A stretch of 64,000 nt of DNA from Amorphus sp040750475 (GCF_040750475.1 NZ_JABJVY010000010.1:62001-126000); one strand, 5' to 3'; shown: positions 55,942 through 64,000, counted from the stretch's first letter. Notes: generated by a model from the letters alone, not told the origin. Numbers and translations: made by a program.

Positions 55942-57072
55942 TTACCCAAACAGATCCGCGATCGTCTCTTCGGCAATTCCAAAGGCCGTCGACGCGCCGC
56001 ATCCGGCGGTCACCACGCAGATGCGGGTCGCCTCGTCCGGCTGATCGGTGAACCGCCACCGGCCTGGCGCGCTGGCATAGGTGCCGATCCAGCGCTCTTC
56101 CACCGATCGCGCCGGTAGATCCAGAACCGCATCCATCTCGCCCAAGATCAGATCGCCCACCCGGCTCGGCACGAACGGATCCGGCGTGGCGTCGTAGTCG
56201 TGGCTATCGCCCACCACGAGCGAGCCATCCTCCGACTGGACCACGATCAGATGGACGCCGCTGCGACGCTCCTCGCCCTGTTCGCAGTCGAGAAGCTCTG
56301 CGAGCGGTTGTGCCTCGGGCAGCTCCGCATAGCCGAGATAGCGCGCCAGGCTGAGATCCGACATGACGGTTGCGCCGAGCGTGACGGGCGCCGACGGCCG
56401 CACGCGCAACATTTGCAGTTTGCAGCGGGTCGGCCGGTAGGCCGCGATCCGGTCTGAATAGAGCGTGGCGAAGTCATCGCCGGGACAAACGACCACAGTC
56501 TCCGCGGAAATCCGTCCGCTGGAGGTGTCCAGATGCGGCGCATCGACGGCGTGAACATGGGTGCCCCAATGAAAATCCACGCCGTGGACCTCCTCCAGCC
56601 AGCGGGCAAGCAAGGGCACGGCATCCTTCGATTCCACCCGCAGCTCGTAGGGCGAATAGAGTACCGATTTCACGGTATCGGTGCGCAGCGTCGGGACATA
56701 TTGCAACGCTTCGAACGGGGTCAGCCGCTGGCAGTCGTGGCCCATGTCGGTCTTCAGAAACGCCTCGATCACCGCTTCCGCCTCGCTACGGCGGGCGGCA
56801 ACCACGAGCCCTTTGTGCAGCACCGGGATCCCGGCCGCCTCCGCCACCTCCATCCAGATATCCCGGCTGCGCCGCGCCATCTGCCAGCAATCGCCGGCGG
56901 CTTGGCCGGTGACCGTGATGAAGCCGAAATTCCGGATCGAGGCCCCGTTGGCACGCCGATCGCGCTCGATCACGACCACGCGCTTCCCGCTGCGTACGGC
57001 GGCGAGCGCATGCGCAAGGCCGACGATGCCCGCGCCGACGACGGCGAGATCATAGCTGATGGCGGGACGCAA
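55942..57072 (-). CDS. FAD-dependent amine oxidoreductase linked to phosphonate catabolism
   Basis: 376 residues, DAO family. FAD loop GAGIVGLAHALAA at residues 13-25, then a VIERD acidic end and GASIRNFGFI. The sequence matches the DAO subgroup (TIGR03364-type) repeatedly found beside phosphonatase genes, some members of which oxidise N-alkylated aminoethylphosphonates. It could turn 2-aminoethylphosphonate or a derivative into phosphonoacetaldehyde. The start is a TTG 19 bp after the oppF-like stop; the only upstream in-frame codons lie inside that gene. Domain length supports this start. Confidence 0.85.
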   Translation of the reverse strand: MRPAISYDLAVVGAGIVGLAHALAAVRSGKRVVVIERDRRANGASIRNFGFITVTGQAAGDCWQMARRSRDIWMEVAEAAGIPVLHKGLVVAARRSEAEAVIEAFLKTDMGHDCQRLTPFEALQYVPTLRTDTVKSVLYSPYELRVESKDAVPLLARWLEEVHGVDFHWGTHVHAVDAPHLDTSSGRISAETVVVCPGDDFATLYSDRIAAYRPTRCKLQMLRVRPSAPVTLGATVMSDLSLARYLGYAELPEAQPLAELLDCEQGEERRSGVHLIVVQSEDGSLVVGDSHDYDATPDPFVPSRVGDLILGEMDAVLDLPARSVEERWIGTYASAPGRWRFTDQPDEATRICVVTAGCGASTAFGIAEETIADLFG

Positions 57073-57091
57073 ATGGCGCTCGGCGGGGCGG

Positions 57092-58186
57092 TCAGTGCCC
57101 TGAGGGGCGAGCGAAGTCGAACTCTTCCGCGAAGTGACAAGCAACGAAATGATCCTCGTCGAGCGCCCGCCAGTCGGGTTCCTCCGCCGAGCAGCGGGGT
57201 CTGGCATAGGGACAGCGCGTGTGAAAACGGCACCCGCTCGGGGCGGCGAGCGGATTGGGGATCTCGCCGGTGAGCTTGATCGGGTCGAAGTCGGCGTCGG
57301 GGTCGGCGCGGGGCACGGCCGACAGCAGCGCATGGGTGTAGGGATGACGCGGCGCGAAGAAGAGCTTCTCCGTCGGCGCGTATTCCACGAACTTGCCGAC
57401 ATAGAGCACCGCCACCCGGTGCGAGATCTGGGCGACCACCGAAAGGTCATGGGCGATGAACAGGAAGGCGACGCCCATCTCGTCCTGAAGGTCCTTCAGG
57501 AGATTGACGATCTCTGCCTGGATCGAGACGTCGAGAGCGGAGACGGATTCGTCACAGACGACGAAGTCGGGCCGGGAAACCAGCGCGCGCGCAATGCAGA
57601 TGCGCTGGCGCTGGCCGCCGGAAAAGGCGTGCGGAAACCGCCTCAAATGCTCCAGGTTCAGTTTGCAGCGAGCCGCAATCTCGCGCACCCGCGCATCGAT
57701 CTCATCGCGGTTACTCATCATGCCCGACGCCACCAGCGGCTCGGCGATGATGTCGCGCACCGTCATGCGCGGGTTCAGCGAAGAATACGGATCCTGAAAC
57801 ACCAGACTCATGCGCGGGCGAAACATGCGCAGCATGTCGCCGGAGAGCGAGGAGAGCTGCACCGGCCCGGCCTTGAAGACCAGATTCATGTGCTGGCGGA
57901 ACTTGCGGAGCTCTTCACCCTCGATGTGGGCGACATCCACCTCGTCATTCCGGGTGTGGAAGATCACCTCGCCTGCCGAGGGATCGATCGCGCGCAGGAT
58001 CGCGCGACCGACGGTCGTCTTGCCGGATCCGGATTCGCCCACCAGGCCGACCGTCTCGCCCCGCTTGATATCAAAGGAGACCCCATCGACGGCACGCAAC
58101 TCCGTCGTTTCGGTACGAAACAGCTTCTTGGACCGGACGGGGAAGCGGACTTGGAGGTTCTTCACCTCGATCAGGGTCTCCGTCAT
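57092..58186 (-). CDS. Peptide-type ABC transporter ATP-binding protein (OppF/DppF-like) with internal duplication
   Basis: 364 residues. Walker A GESGSGKTT at 50-58, signature FSGGQRQRICIARAL, Walker B FVVCDESVSALD, and the oligopeptide C-terminal domain with CRFHTRCPYARPRC. Residues about 91-115 (LRKFRQHMNLVFK) repeat at about 117-141 (LRMFRPRMSLVFQDPYSSL), so the Q-loop region is doubled; only the second copy keeps the glutamine. It overlaps oppD by 4 bp. Confidence 0.92.
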   Translation of the reverse strand: MTETLIEVKNLQVRFPVRSKKLFRTETTELRAVDGVSFDIKRGETVGLVGESGSGKTTVGRAILRAIDPSAGEVIFHTRNDEVDVAHIEGEELRKFRQHMNLVFKAGPVQLSSLSGDMLRMFRPRMSLVFQDPYSSLNPRMTVRDIIAEPLVASGMMSNRDEIDARVREIAARCKLNLEHLRRFPHAFSGGQRQRICIARALVSRPDFVVCDESVSALDVSIQAEIVNLLKDLQDEMGVAFLFIAHDLSVVAQISHRVAVLYVGKFVEYAPTEKLFFAPRHPYTHALLSAVPRADPDADFDPIKLTGEIPNPLAAPSGCRFHTRCPYARPRCSAEEPDWRALDEDHFVACHFAEEFDFARPSGH

Positions 58187-59190
58187 GCCGCAGTCCTCCC
58201 CTCTTCCGCATGCAGCCAACAGCTAACGGCCCGGCCAGCCCGTGGGGCGCGCTCCGGCGGGGCTTGTACGTCGCAGAGCCCGGAGACCGCTTGGATGCAG
58301 CGGGGATGGAAGGCACAGCCACTCGGTCGCTCGCTCGGGCTCGGGATGTCGCCGGGTACGGGCTTCAGCCGCGCTTCCAGCCGGTCGAGGCTCGGAATCG
58401 CCTCCAGAAGACCGACCGTGTAGGGATGCATCGGGTTGCGGATCACCTCCCGCGTTGGTCCCTTTTCCACGATCGTGCCGAGATACATGACCGCGATTTC
58501 GTCGGCGATTTGGGCGATCACCCCCAAATCGTGTGTGATGAAGATCATCCCCATCCCGAGCTCGTCCTGGAGCGACCGCATCAGGTCGAGGACCTGCGCC
58601 TGAATGGTTACGTCAAGCGCGGTGGTCGGCTCGTCGGCGATCAGCAGATTGGGTCCTGCGGAAAGCGCGAGCGCGATCATGGCGCGCTGGCGCATGCCGC
58701 CCGACATCTCGTGCGGAAACTGGTCGATCCGCGCCGTCGGATTGGAGATCCCGACCTTGTCGAGCATCTCGATTGCGAGCGCGCGCGCCGCACGGCCGCG
58801 CAAGCCGCGATGAAGCCGGATCGCCTCCATCATCTGGTTGCCGATCGAATAGACCGGGCTGAACGAGGCCATTGGCTCCTGGAAGATCATGCCGATCTCC
58901 CCGCCTCTCAATCGCCGCAGCGCCCGTGTGGATCGCACATTTTCGATATCGATCTCGCGGCCGTCTTTTGCGCGGTAGCGCATGCGCGAGGCACGATCGA
59001 GCACCGCCGAGCCCGGCAAGAGCCGCATCAGCGCCTTGGTCGACACCGACTTGCCCGAACCCGACTCGCCGACGAGGCCCAGCGTTTTGCCCGCCTCCAC
59101 CTCAAAGCTCACCTTCTGCACCGGCGTGATCACGCCCTCGTCGGTGCGAAAGGAAATGGTCAGGTCCTCGACGGTCAGCATTTTGTTCAT
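58183..59190 (-). CDS. Peptide-type ABC transporter ATP-binding protein (OppD/DppD-like)
   Basis: 335 residues. Walker A GESGSGKS at 41-48, Q-loop MIFQEPMASFSPV, signature EMSGGMRQRAMIALALS, Walker B LIADEPTTALD, and the C-terminal cysteine-containing OppD tail. Pairs with the OppF-like subunit to power import. The ATG giving MNKMLTVE was chosen over an upstream extension. It lies 10 bp downstream of the permease gene. Confidence 0.94.
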   Translation of the reverse strand: MNKMLTVEDLTISFRTDEGVITPVQKVSFEVEAGKTLGLVGESGSGKSVSTKALMRLLPGSAVLDRASRMRYRAKDGREIDIENVRSTRALRRLRGGEIGMIFQEPMASFSPVYSIGNQMMEAIRLHRGLRGRAARALAIEMLDKVGISNPTARIDQFPHEMSGGMRQRAMIALALSAGPNLLIADEPTTALDVTIQAQVLDLMRSLQDELGMGMIFITHDLGVIAQIADEIAVMYLGTIVEKGPTREVIRNPMHPYTVGLLEAIPSLDRLEARLKPVPGDIPSPSERPSGCAFHPRCIQAVSGLCDVQAPPERAPRAGRAVSCWLHAEEGRTAA

Positions 59191-59200
59191 CGCCGCCCCC

Positions 59201-60367
59201 TCATCGGACTTCGGAATAGGGATCGGCCGCATCGCGCAGGCCGTCGCCGATGACGGTGAAGGCAAGCACGGCCACCACCACGAAGCCGGCCGGAATGAAC
59301 AACCACGGCGTCTGCTCGATGACCCGGACGCTCTGGGCCTGCTGCAAAAGCACGCCCCAACTCACCGTCGGCGGCCGTAGACCGAGGCCCACGAAGGAGA
59401 GCGCCGTTTCGGCCAGGATCATGTAGGGAAACGAGATCACCAGATCGACGATGATGAAGCTGGTAAAGCTCGGCAGCATGTGCTGGCCGATGATGCGCGA
59501 AGCTTTTGCACCGGCGAGCCGCGCGGCGACCACATAGTCCTCGTTGCGGATCGACAAGAGTTGCGAGCGGATGCGCCTGGCCAGCGTCGGCCAGCCGAAC
59601 AGGCCGAGGATCAGGGTCATTGCGAAATAGACCTGGGTCGTCGACCATTCCTTCGGCATCGCCGCGGCGAGTCCCATATAGAGTGGGATGATCGGGACCA
59701 CGCGCACCACCTCGGTGACCCGCTGGATGACGTTGTCTGTCATACCACCCGCGTAGCCGGCGATGCCGCCGATCACGAGCGCCAGCACGAACGAAATGAC
59801 AACACCGAGCACGCCGATCGAAAGCGAATTCCGGGTCGCGTACATGGTTCTGGAAAAGACGTCGCGACCGAGATCGTCAGTGCCCCAGAGGTGCAGCATC
59901 GCCTTGGGATCGGCGAGACCGAAGAGATGGATGTCGGTCTCGATTACCCCGAGGAGCTTGACCGGCTCGCCCTTGGCGAAGAACTCCAGATAGACCCGCG
60001 TATCCGGATCCGGCACCGTCTTCGCCCGAAGCGTGACCGGATCGCGCTCGGTTCTCACACCATGCACGAACGGAACGGCGGAGCAGCCGTGGGCATCGCA
60101 GAACATCGGGATCTGCGGCCGACCGTCGATATATTTCGTGTCGCGAGCGGTCGGGCCATACGGCGCGACGAATTCGGCGAACAGGCCGAGCACGGCCATC
60201 AACACGAGAATGGTCGCCGCGACCATCGCCGAGCGATGCCGCCGGAAGCGCCACCAGATCAGCGTCCACTGCGACGCCGAATAATATTTCAGGAGTTTTT
60301 GACGCTCCTTCTCCGCCCGCTTCAGATCCCGAGACGAGGAGGGGTCGAGTCCTTCGACGACGGCCAT
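59201..60367 (-). CDS. Peptide-type ABC transporter permease (OppC/YejE-like)
   Basis: 388 residues, six membrane helices with an unusually long periplasmic loop (about 100 residues) after the first, containing PQIPMFCDAHGCSAVPFVHG, as in YejE-like permeases. The EAA-type loop LAGAKASRIIGQHMLP contacts the ATPases. Chosen start MAVVEGLD; a polar N-terminal extension upstream is rejected. It lies 4 bp from oppB. Confidence 0.93.
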   Translation of the reverse strand: MAVVEGLDPSSSRDLKRAEKERQKLLKYYSASQWTLIWWRFRRHRSAMVAATILVLMAVLGLFAEFVAPYGPTARDTKYIDGRPQIPMFCDAHGCSAVPFVHGVRTERDPVTLRAKTVPDPDTRVYLEFFAKGEPVKLLGVIETDIHLFGLADPKAMLHLWGTDDLGRDVFSRTMYATRNSLSIGVLGVVISFVLALVIGGIAGYAGGMTDNVIQRVTEVVRVVPIIPLYMGLAAAMPKEWSTTQVYFAMTLILGLFGWPTLARRIRSQLLSIRNEDYVVAARLAGAKASRIIGQHMLPSFTSFIIVDLVISFPYMILAETALSFVGLGLRPPTVSWGVLLQQAQSVRVIEQTPWLFIPAGFVVVAVLAFTVIGDGLRDAADPYSEVR

Positions 60368-60371
60368 CGCT

Positions 60372-61364
60372 CTAGCTCCCGAGCTTGATGCGCGGATCGA
60401 GCCACGCAAGCAGCAGGTCGGAGACAAAATTCATGAACACGATGATGAAGGTCAGGAGCAGCAGGATTGCTCCGGCCACATACATGTCGAGGTCGAGATA
60501 GGCCTTCAGCAGCAGTTCACCGAGTTCCGTCAGTCCCAGGACGGCGGCAACGATCGGCAGCTCGGAGAAGATCCGGTTGACGTCGAAACCGATGGTCGAG
60601 GCAACCGGATTGATCGCCAGCCGCGCCGGATACTTGATCAGGAGCTTGAGCTCAGGCACACCGCGCGCCCGCGCTGCCGTCACCGAGAGCTTATTGAGCT
60701 CGTCCGACATCGTCGCGCGCACCGTCTGGATCTGATAGGCAACGGCCGACCAGGCGAGCACGAACGCCGGCAGCCAAAGGTGCTTGATCAGGTCCCAGAG
60801 CTTGGCGAGCGACCAGGGCGCATCCGCATAGGCCGGCGAGAACAGCCCGCCGATCGACGCACCGAACCAGCGGTTGGCGAAATAGAGCATGATCAGCGCC
60901 AGCAGGAAGTTCGGCAGCGCAAGACCCAGATAGGAAAAGGCGGTGAGCCCATAATCAGCGGTGGAGCCGCGATGGACCGCAGCAAAGATCCCGATCGGAA
61001 TGGCGACCAGATAGGTGATCAGGAGTGTCGCGGCCAGGATCCCAAGCGTCAGCCAGACCTTGTCGCCAATGACCTTCACGACCGAAGTCTCGAAGGCAAA
61101 CGCCTGGCCGAAATCGCCGCGCGTGACGATGCCGCCGATCCAGTCGGCGTAGCGCAGCGCCATCGGCTTATCGAGGCCGAAATCGTGCCGGATCGCCTGG
61201 ACGTCGGCCTCGGTGACACTGACGCCGGTGCCGGAGAACTTCCGGAAGGCGTAACGATCGGCATAGTCGCCGGGCGGCAGCTCCATGATGACGAACACCA
61301 TCATGGAGACGAGCAGCATCGTCACGATCATGCCGACGAAGCGATCGAACGCGAAGCGAAGCAT
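60372..61364 (-). CDS. Peptide-type ABC transporter permease (OppB-like)
   Basis: 330 residues, six membrane helices (VGMIVTMLLVSMMVFVIMEL at the start) and ARGVPELKLLIKYPARLAIN as the coupling loop. It forms the channel with the OppC-like subunit. GGAGATCCACC precedes the ATG. It follows the binding protein after 68 bp. Confidence 0.94.
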   Translation of the reverse strand: MLRFAFDRFVGMIVTMLLVSMMVFVIMELPPGDYADRYAFRKFSGTGVSVTEADVQAIRHDFGLDKPMALRYADWIGGIVTRGDFGQAFAFETSVVKVIGDKVWLTLGILAATLLITYLVAIPIGIFAAVHRGSTADYGLTAFSYLGLALPNFLLALIMLYFANRWFGASIGGLFSPAYADAPWSLAKLWDLIKHLWLPAFVLAWSAVAYQIQTVRATMSDELNKLSVTAARARGVPELKLLIKYPARLAINPVASTIGFDVNRIFSELPIVAAVLGLTELGELLLKAYLDLDMYVAGAILLLLTFIIVFMNFVSDLLLAWLDPRIKLGS

Positions 61365-61432
61365 GGTGGATCTCCGACCGGGCGAAGCGGTGGCCGGGAC
61401 AATGCGCCCCGGCCGACCTCATTCGTCGCGGG

Positions 61433-63493
61433 CTACTGCTGCAGCCACCACTGCTGCGGCCGGTAGGGATAGGCCCAGTAGTAGTCGTAGCTCTTCGCCG
61501 TCAGGTCCTTCACGTTCTGAAGGTCGTTGCGGTAGACGTACGGGCCGACCACGTCGCCGATCAGGCCGATCTTGATGTAGTGGTCGCGGTAGATCTGGGA
61601 GATCTCTCGGCCGATCCGGTTGGATTCCTCCGAGCCGATCTGCTGCTGAAGGAACTGGTCGGCGAGCGGCCAGAGCTTCTTGATGTCTTCCGGCGGTTCG
61701 ATACCTTCAGATCCGCCCGACGTCTTCCAGGCCGCCCAGGCGAAGCCGTTGCCGGGGCTGAAATAGTCGCCGAACGGCGGCACCATCGAGGTCTGGTCCT
61801 GGCTGATCGCCGGCGCGGCAATGCCGTCGTTCTTCCAGGTCATGACGTCGAGGTCGTTGTTGTTGGCAGCTGCGCGATACTCGTCGGAGGTGACCTCCTT
61901 GAGGTCGACGCGGACGCCGACGGCGCCGAGATAGTCGCGCACCAGCTCCGGGATCTTCGCCGGCGTGCCCTGGGTCGAATAGACCAGGCGGATCACCAGC
62001 GGCTTGCCGTCGGGACGCTCCAGCGTACCGTCGCGATCGGAGTCAGTCAGGCCGACGGAGCCGAGCAACTCGCGGGCCGTGTCCGGATCGTAGGCCGTGT
62101 CAGCCTTGATCATGTCCTCGGAAATGAAGGAGACGGTGCGCGGCTCGGCCGGGAAAACCTGGCTCGGCACGCCCTGCCCCAGATAGACGATCTCGTTGAT
62201 CTCGTCACGGTCGAGCGCGAGCGACATCGCCTTGTTGAAGTCCGGGTTCATGAAAATCTCGCGCAGCACCGGATCCTTGTGGGTCTGGTTGAACGCGTAG
62301 AACACCGTCTCGCCCAGGCTCGGCGCAAACTTGATGGTGTAGTTGCCCTTGCCCTCATTCTCCTTGAGCAGCGGGAAGTCCTCCAGGAACAGCGCCTGCT
62401 GCTTCCAAACGACGTCGCCATTCATGATCTTGAGGTTCTGGACTTCCTTGTCGCCGATATAGGTCTCGTCGATCTCGTTGATGTACGGGAGCTGATTGCC
62501 CGCGGTGTCGACCATATGGAAATACGGATTGGCGACGAGCTTGCGGCCCTCGGCGTTCTCTTCGACGACGATGTGGCTTTCCAGCGTCGGCGTCACCGCA
62601 CGGCCGAAGTCGCGGGCCTTGTCGCCGTCCTTCAAAAGCGGGGTCGGAACGTCCTTCCAGTCGGAACCGCCATAGTAGAAGTTCAGCGCCGCAGCCGCGT
62701 TTTCGAAGCCGTGCTCCTGGGCGAGCGCATCGGCGTTCTCGTTGTACTTCGGCATGAACCGCGCGAGGAAGTGCTTCGGCTGGAACGCTTGACCGTAGTC
62801 GACGGCGAAGCGGTTCAGGATGCCCGGCATCGGCACCGGAAAGGTGAACTTCACGGTGACATCGTCTACCGCTTCCACGGTCGCCGGCTTGCCGGAAAAG
62901 AGCCAACGGTCCGGCGTCTTCTCGTAGACGTCCTGGTTCAGGATCAGGTCATTATACCAGAACGCCACGTCCTCGGCGGTGAAGGGCTCGCCATCGGACC
63001 ATTTATGGCCCTTTCGCAGCGTCACCGTCAGCGCGGTGAAGTCGTCGTTCCAATCCCACGACTTGGCGACATTCGGAACGACCGTCTTCAGGTCGTCGGC
63101 GTAGCGCACCAAGTTGACGTGGCGGACGGAGAGCAGATCCGAAGTGCCGGATTCCGTACCCTTGGAGATACCCGTCAGCACGCCGCCATACTGGCCAACC
63201 GTGTCGTAGGGCGCGACCACCAGCGGCTCTTCCGGCAGGCGCTCGGCCAAAGCCGGCAGCTCGTCGTTGCCGAAAATCTTGTCGTTAAGCGCGGCGATCT
63301 GTGGGTTTTCGGAGAAATCCATCTCGCAGTTGGCCGCTTGCTCGAACTCCGCCAGCTCGAACTGCTGGGGATATTCCGGGCTAAGGCCCTGCATATCGGC
63401 AACGGTCGCTGTCGGACAGGCAGCCGAAGCCGCCGCGCTCATCAAAAGCAGGGACGCGCTGGAACATAAGGCTAGTCGCAGAGAACGGGTCAT
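61433..63493 (-). CDS. ABC transporter substrate-binding protein, family 5 (686 residues)
   Basis: 686 residues, SBP_bac_5 type, with a signal peptide (RLALCSSASLLLMSAAASA). WDWNDDFTALTVTLRKGHKW and DGEPFTAEDVAFWYNDL are the family signature. It is about 150 residues longer than classic peptide-binding proteins, matching the long YejE-like permease. The substrate is unknown; context suggests a phosphonate conjugate. The ATG at 63493 was preferred because the signal peptide starts there. It is first in the transporter operon. Confidence 0.93.
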   Translation of the reverse strand: MTRSLRLALCSSASLLLMSAAASAACPTATVADMQGLSPEYPQQFELAEFEQAANCEMDFSENPQIAALNDKIFGNDELPALAERLPEEPLVVAPYDTVGQYGGVLTGISKGTESGTSDLLSVRHVNLVRYADDLKTVVPNVAKSWDWNDDFTALTVTLRKGHKWSDGEPFTAEDVAFWYNDLILNQDVYEKTPDRWLFSGKPATVEAVDDVTVKFTFPVPMPGILNRFAVDYGQAFQPKHFLARFMPKYNENADALAQEHGFENAAAALNFYYGGSDWKDVPTPLLKDGDKARDFGRAVTPTLESHIVVEENAEGRKLVANPYFHMVDTAGNQLPYINEIDETYIGDKEVQNLKIMNGDVVWKQQALFLEDFPLLKENEGKGNYTIKFAPSLGETVFYAFNQTHKDPVLREIFMNPDFNKAMSLALDRDEINEIVYLGQGVPSQVFPAEPRTVSFISEDMIKADTAYDPDTARELLGSVGLTDSDRDGTLERPDGKPLVIRLVYSTQGTPAKIPELVRDYLGAVGVRVDLKEVTSDEYRAAANNNDLDVMTWKNDGIAAPAISQDQTSMVPPFGDYFSPGNGFAWAAWKTSGGSEGIEPPEDIKKLWPLADQFLQQQIGSEESNRIGREISQIYRDHYIKIGLIGDVVGPYVYRNDLQNVKDLTAKSYDYYWAYPYRPQQWWLQQ

Positions 63494-63512
63494 GGGGCAT
63501 CTCCCGAGATCA

Positions 63513-63544
63513 CGATGACTTCGGGTCTTCATGGCCCGAAATCG
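63513..63544. repeat. Palindromic repeat, family B, copy 2
   Basis: CGATTTCGGGCC...ACCCGAAGTCATCG on the minus strand, near-identical to 39257-39287. It lies in the leader of the binding-protein gene, 20 bp upstream of its ATG, where it may form a hairpin in the mRNA. Confidence 0.6.
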
Positions 63545-63570
63545 TAAGACGCGATCGATTCAGAACATCA

Positions 63571-63620
63571 GAGCGGGATGCGGACGGAATACCGACTCCC
63601 GTTTTCCTCATTCCGCGCTC
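63571..63620. repeat. Dispersed palindromic repeat, family A, copy 3
   Basis: GAGCGGGATGCGGACGG and CTCATTCCGCGCTC form an imperfect 50-bp palindrome related to those at 2104 and 45093. It lies between the binding-protein gene and the LysR-type gene. Confidence 0.55.
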
Positions 63621-63690
63621 GGCTCGCGTCCCCTGCGGATGCCCACGTCATGTAACAACTTGATGAAATCTTAAAATTTATAGGCTCTGC

Positions 63691-64000
63691 CTATGTTTTA
63701 CGGTCCGTCATCACATCGTCACGAAAGCCGGACGCCACGTCGAAGAAGCGGTCCACAGCCGTGGCTTCGCGCATTTCCGGCAGGCACGCGAGATAGTGCG
63801 AGGCCCAAAGACCCGGGTCGTCGATTTCCACAGGCTTGATCCGATCGCTTTCGTCGAGTTCGCCGGCAAGCGCGACGCCGACCCCCATTCCCGCAAGCAC
63901 CCCTGCCCGCATCGATTGCCAGGAGCCAAGCGCGATCAGCGGCTGCAGCGGAACCGCGCTGTCTTTCGCCGCCGTCTCGAAAATAATCCGGGTGCCGGAG
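63691..64000 (-). CDS. LysR family transcriptional regulator, C-terminal part (runs off the window)
   Basis: The last 102 codons of a gene whose 5' end lies beyond the window. The visible protein (TRIIFETAAKDSAVPLQPLI, then SMRAGVLAGMGVGVALAGEL and HYLACLPEMREATAVDRF) is the second lobe of a LysR effector-binding domain. It precedes, in the same direction, the phosphonate operon. LysR regulators of the TIGR03339 type are known beside aminoethylphosphonate genes, so it is a likely regulator of the operon, but the DNA-binding half is not visible. Confidence 0.8.
   Translation of the reverse strand, partial: SGTRIIFETAAKDSAVPLQPLIALGSWQSMRAGVLAGMGVGVALAGELDESDRIKPVEIDDPGLWASHYLACLPEMREATAVDRFFDVASGFRDDVMTDRKT

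Noticed and set aside
57073..57450. N-terminal extension of the FAD oxidoreductase frame
   Set aside because: It lies inside the oppF-like gene in another frame and is Arg/Ser/Pro-rich; the FAD loop sets the true N-terminus.

Overview
The window looks like chromosome of a GC-rich alphaproteobacterium, most likely of the order Hyphomicrobiales (Rhizobiales). Evidence for this is the rlpA-tmk-holB-metG-tatD-MBL cluster, the tig-clpP-clpX-lon-hup cluster, a glnBA pair behind a sigma-54-type promoter, an EcfG-like sigma factor with its promoter motif in front of many genes, and several small alphaproteobacterial families (DUF2231, DUF3008, DUF2934, DUF6894). No insertion sequence, prophage or CRISPR array was seen. 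Two tRNA genes are present: Ser(UGA) and Leu(UAG).

Layout. 0-7.6 kb: a dif-like XerC/D site, then a minus-strand housekeeping operon (rlpA, tmk, holB, metG, tatD, metallo-beta-lactamase-fold hydrolase) and a small secreted protein. 7.8-24.3 kb: tRNA-Ser and a general-stress block with an EcfG-like sigma factor, DUF2231 protein, sorbosone-dehydrogenase-like lipoprotein, SRPBCC protein, zinc alcohol dehydrogenase, SDR proteins, erythromycin-esterase family protein, CBS protein, flavodoxin-like protein, sodium:solute symporter, small DUF proteins and a Crp/Fnr regulator. Many start behind GGAAC-N16/17-nGTT motifs. 24.5-35.6 kb: a tightly overlapped operon for alternative complex III (actA-F plus a small membrane protein) and a caa3-type, A2-family cytochrome c oxidase (coxB, A, C, D), behind a perfect EcfG-type promoter. 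35.7-39.4 kb: a CYP152-like P450 and a membrane diguanylate cyclase. 39.4-46.8 kb: HU, Lon, ClpX, ClpP, trigger factor and tRNA-Leu. 47-53.6 kb: a polytopic membrane protein, NAD(P)HX repair enzyme, glnB, glnA and two glycine-zipper lipoproteins.

53.6-64 kb: the most interesting block is a minus-strand operon running from a LysR-type regulator (cut by the window end) through a five-gene peptide-type ABC importer to an FAD amine oxidoreductase, phosphonoacetaldehyde hydrolase (PhnX) and a formylglycine-type phosphonate monoester hydrolase/sulfatase. I infer a route that imports a phosphonate ester or conjugate, removes the alcohol, oxidises the aminoalkyl phosphonate to phosphonoacetaldehyde and releases phosphate and acetaldehyde, without the usual PhnW transaminase.

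All functional calls come from reading motifs and gene order; no database search was run. Most long reading frames opposite real genes are GC-driven shadows and are left out.
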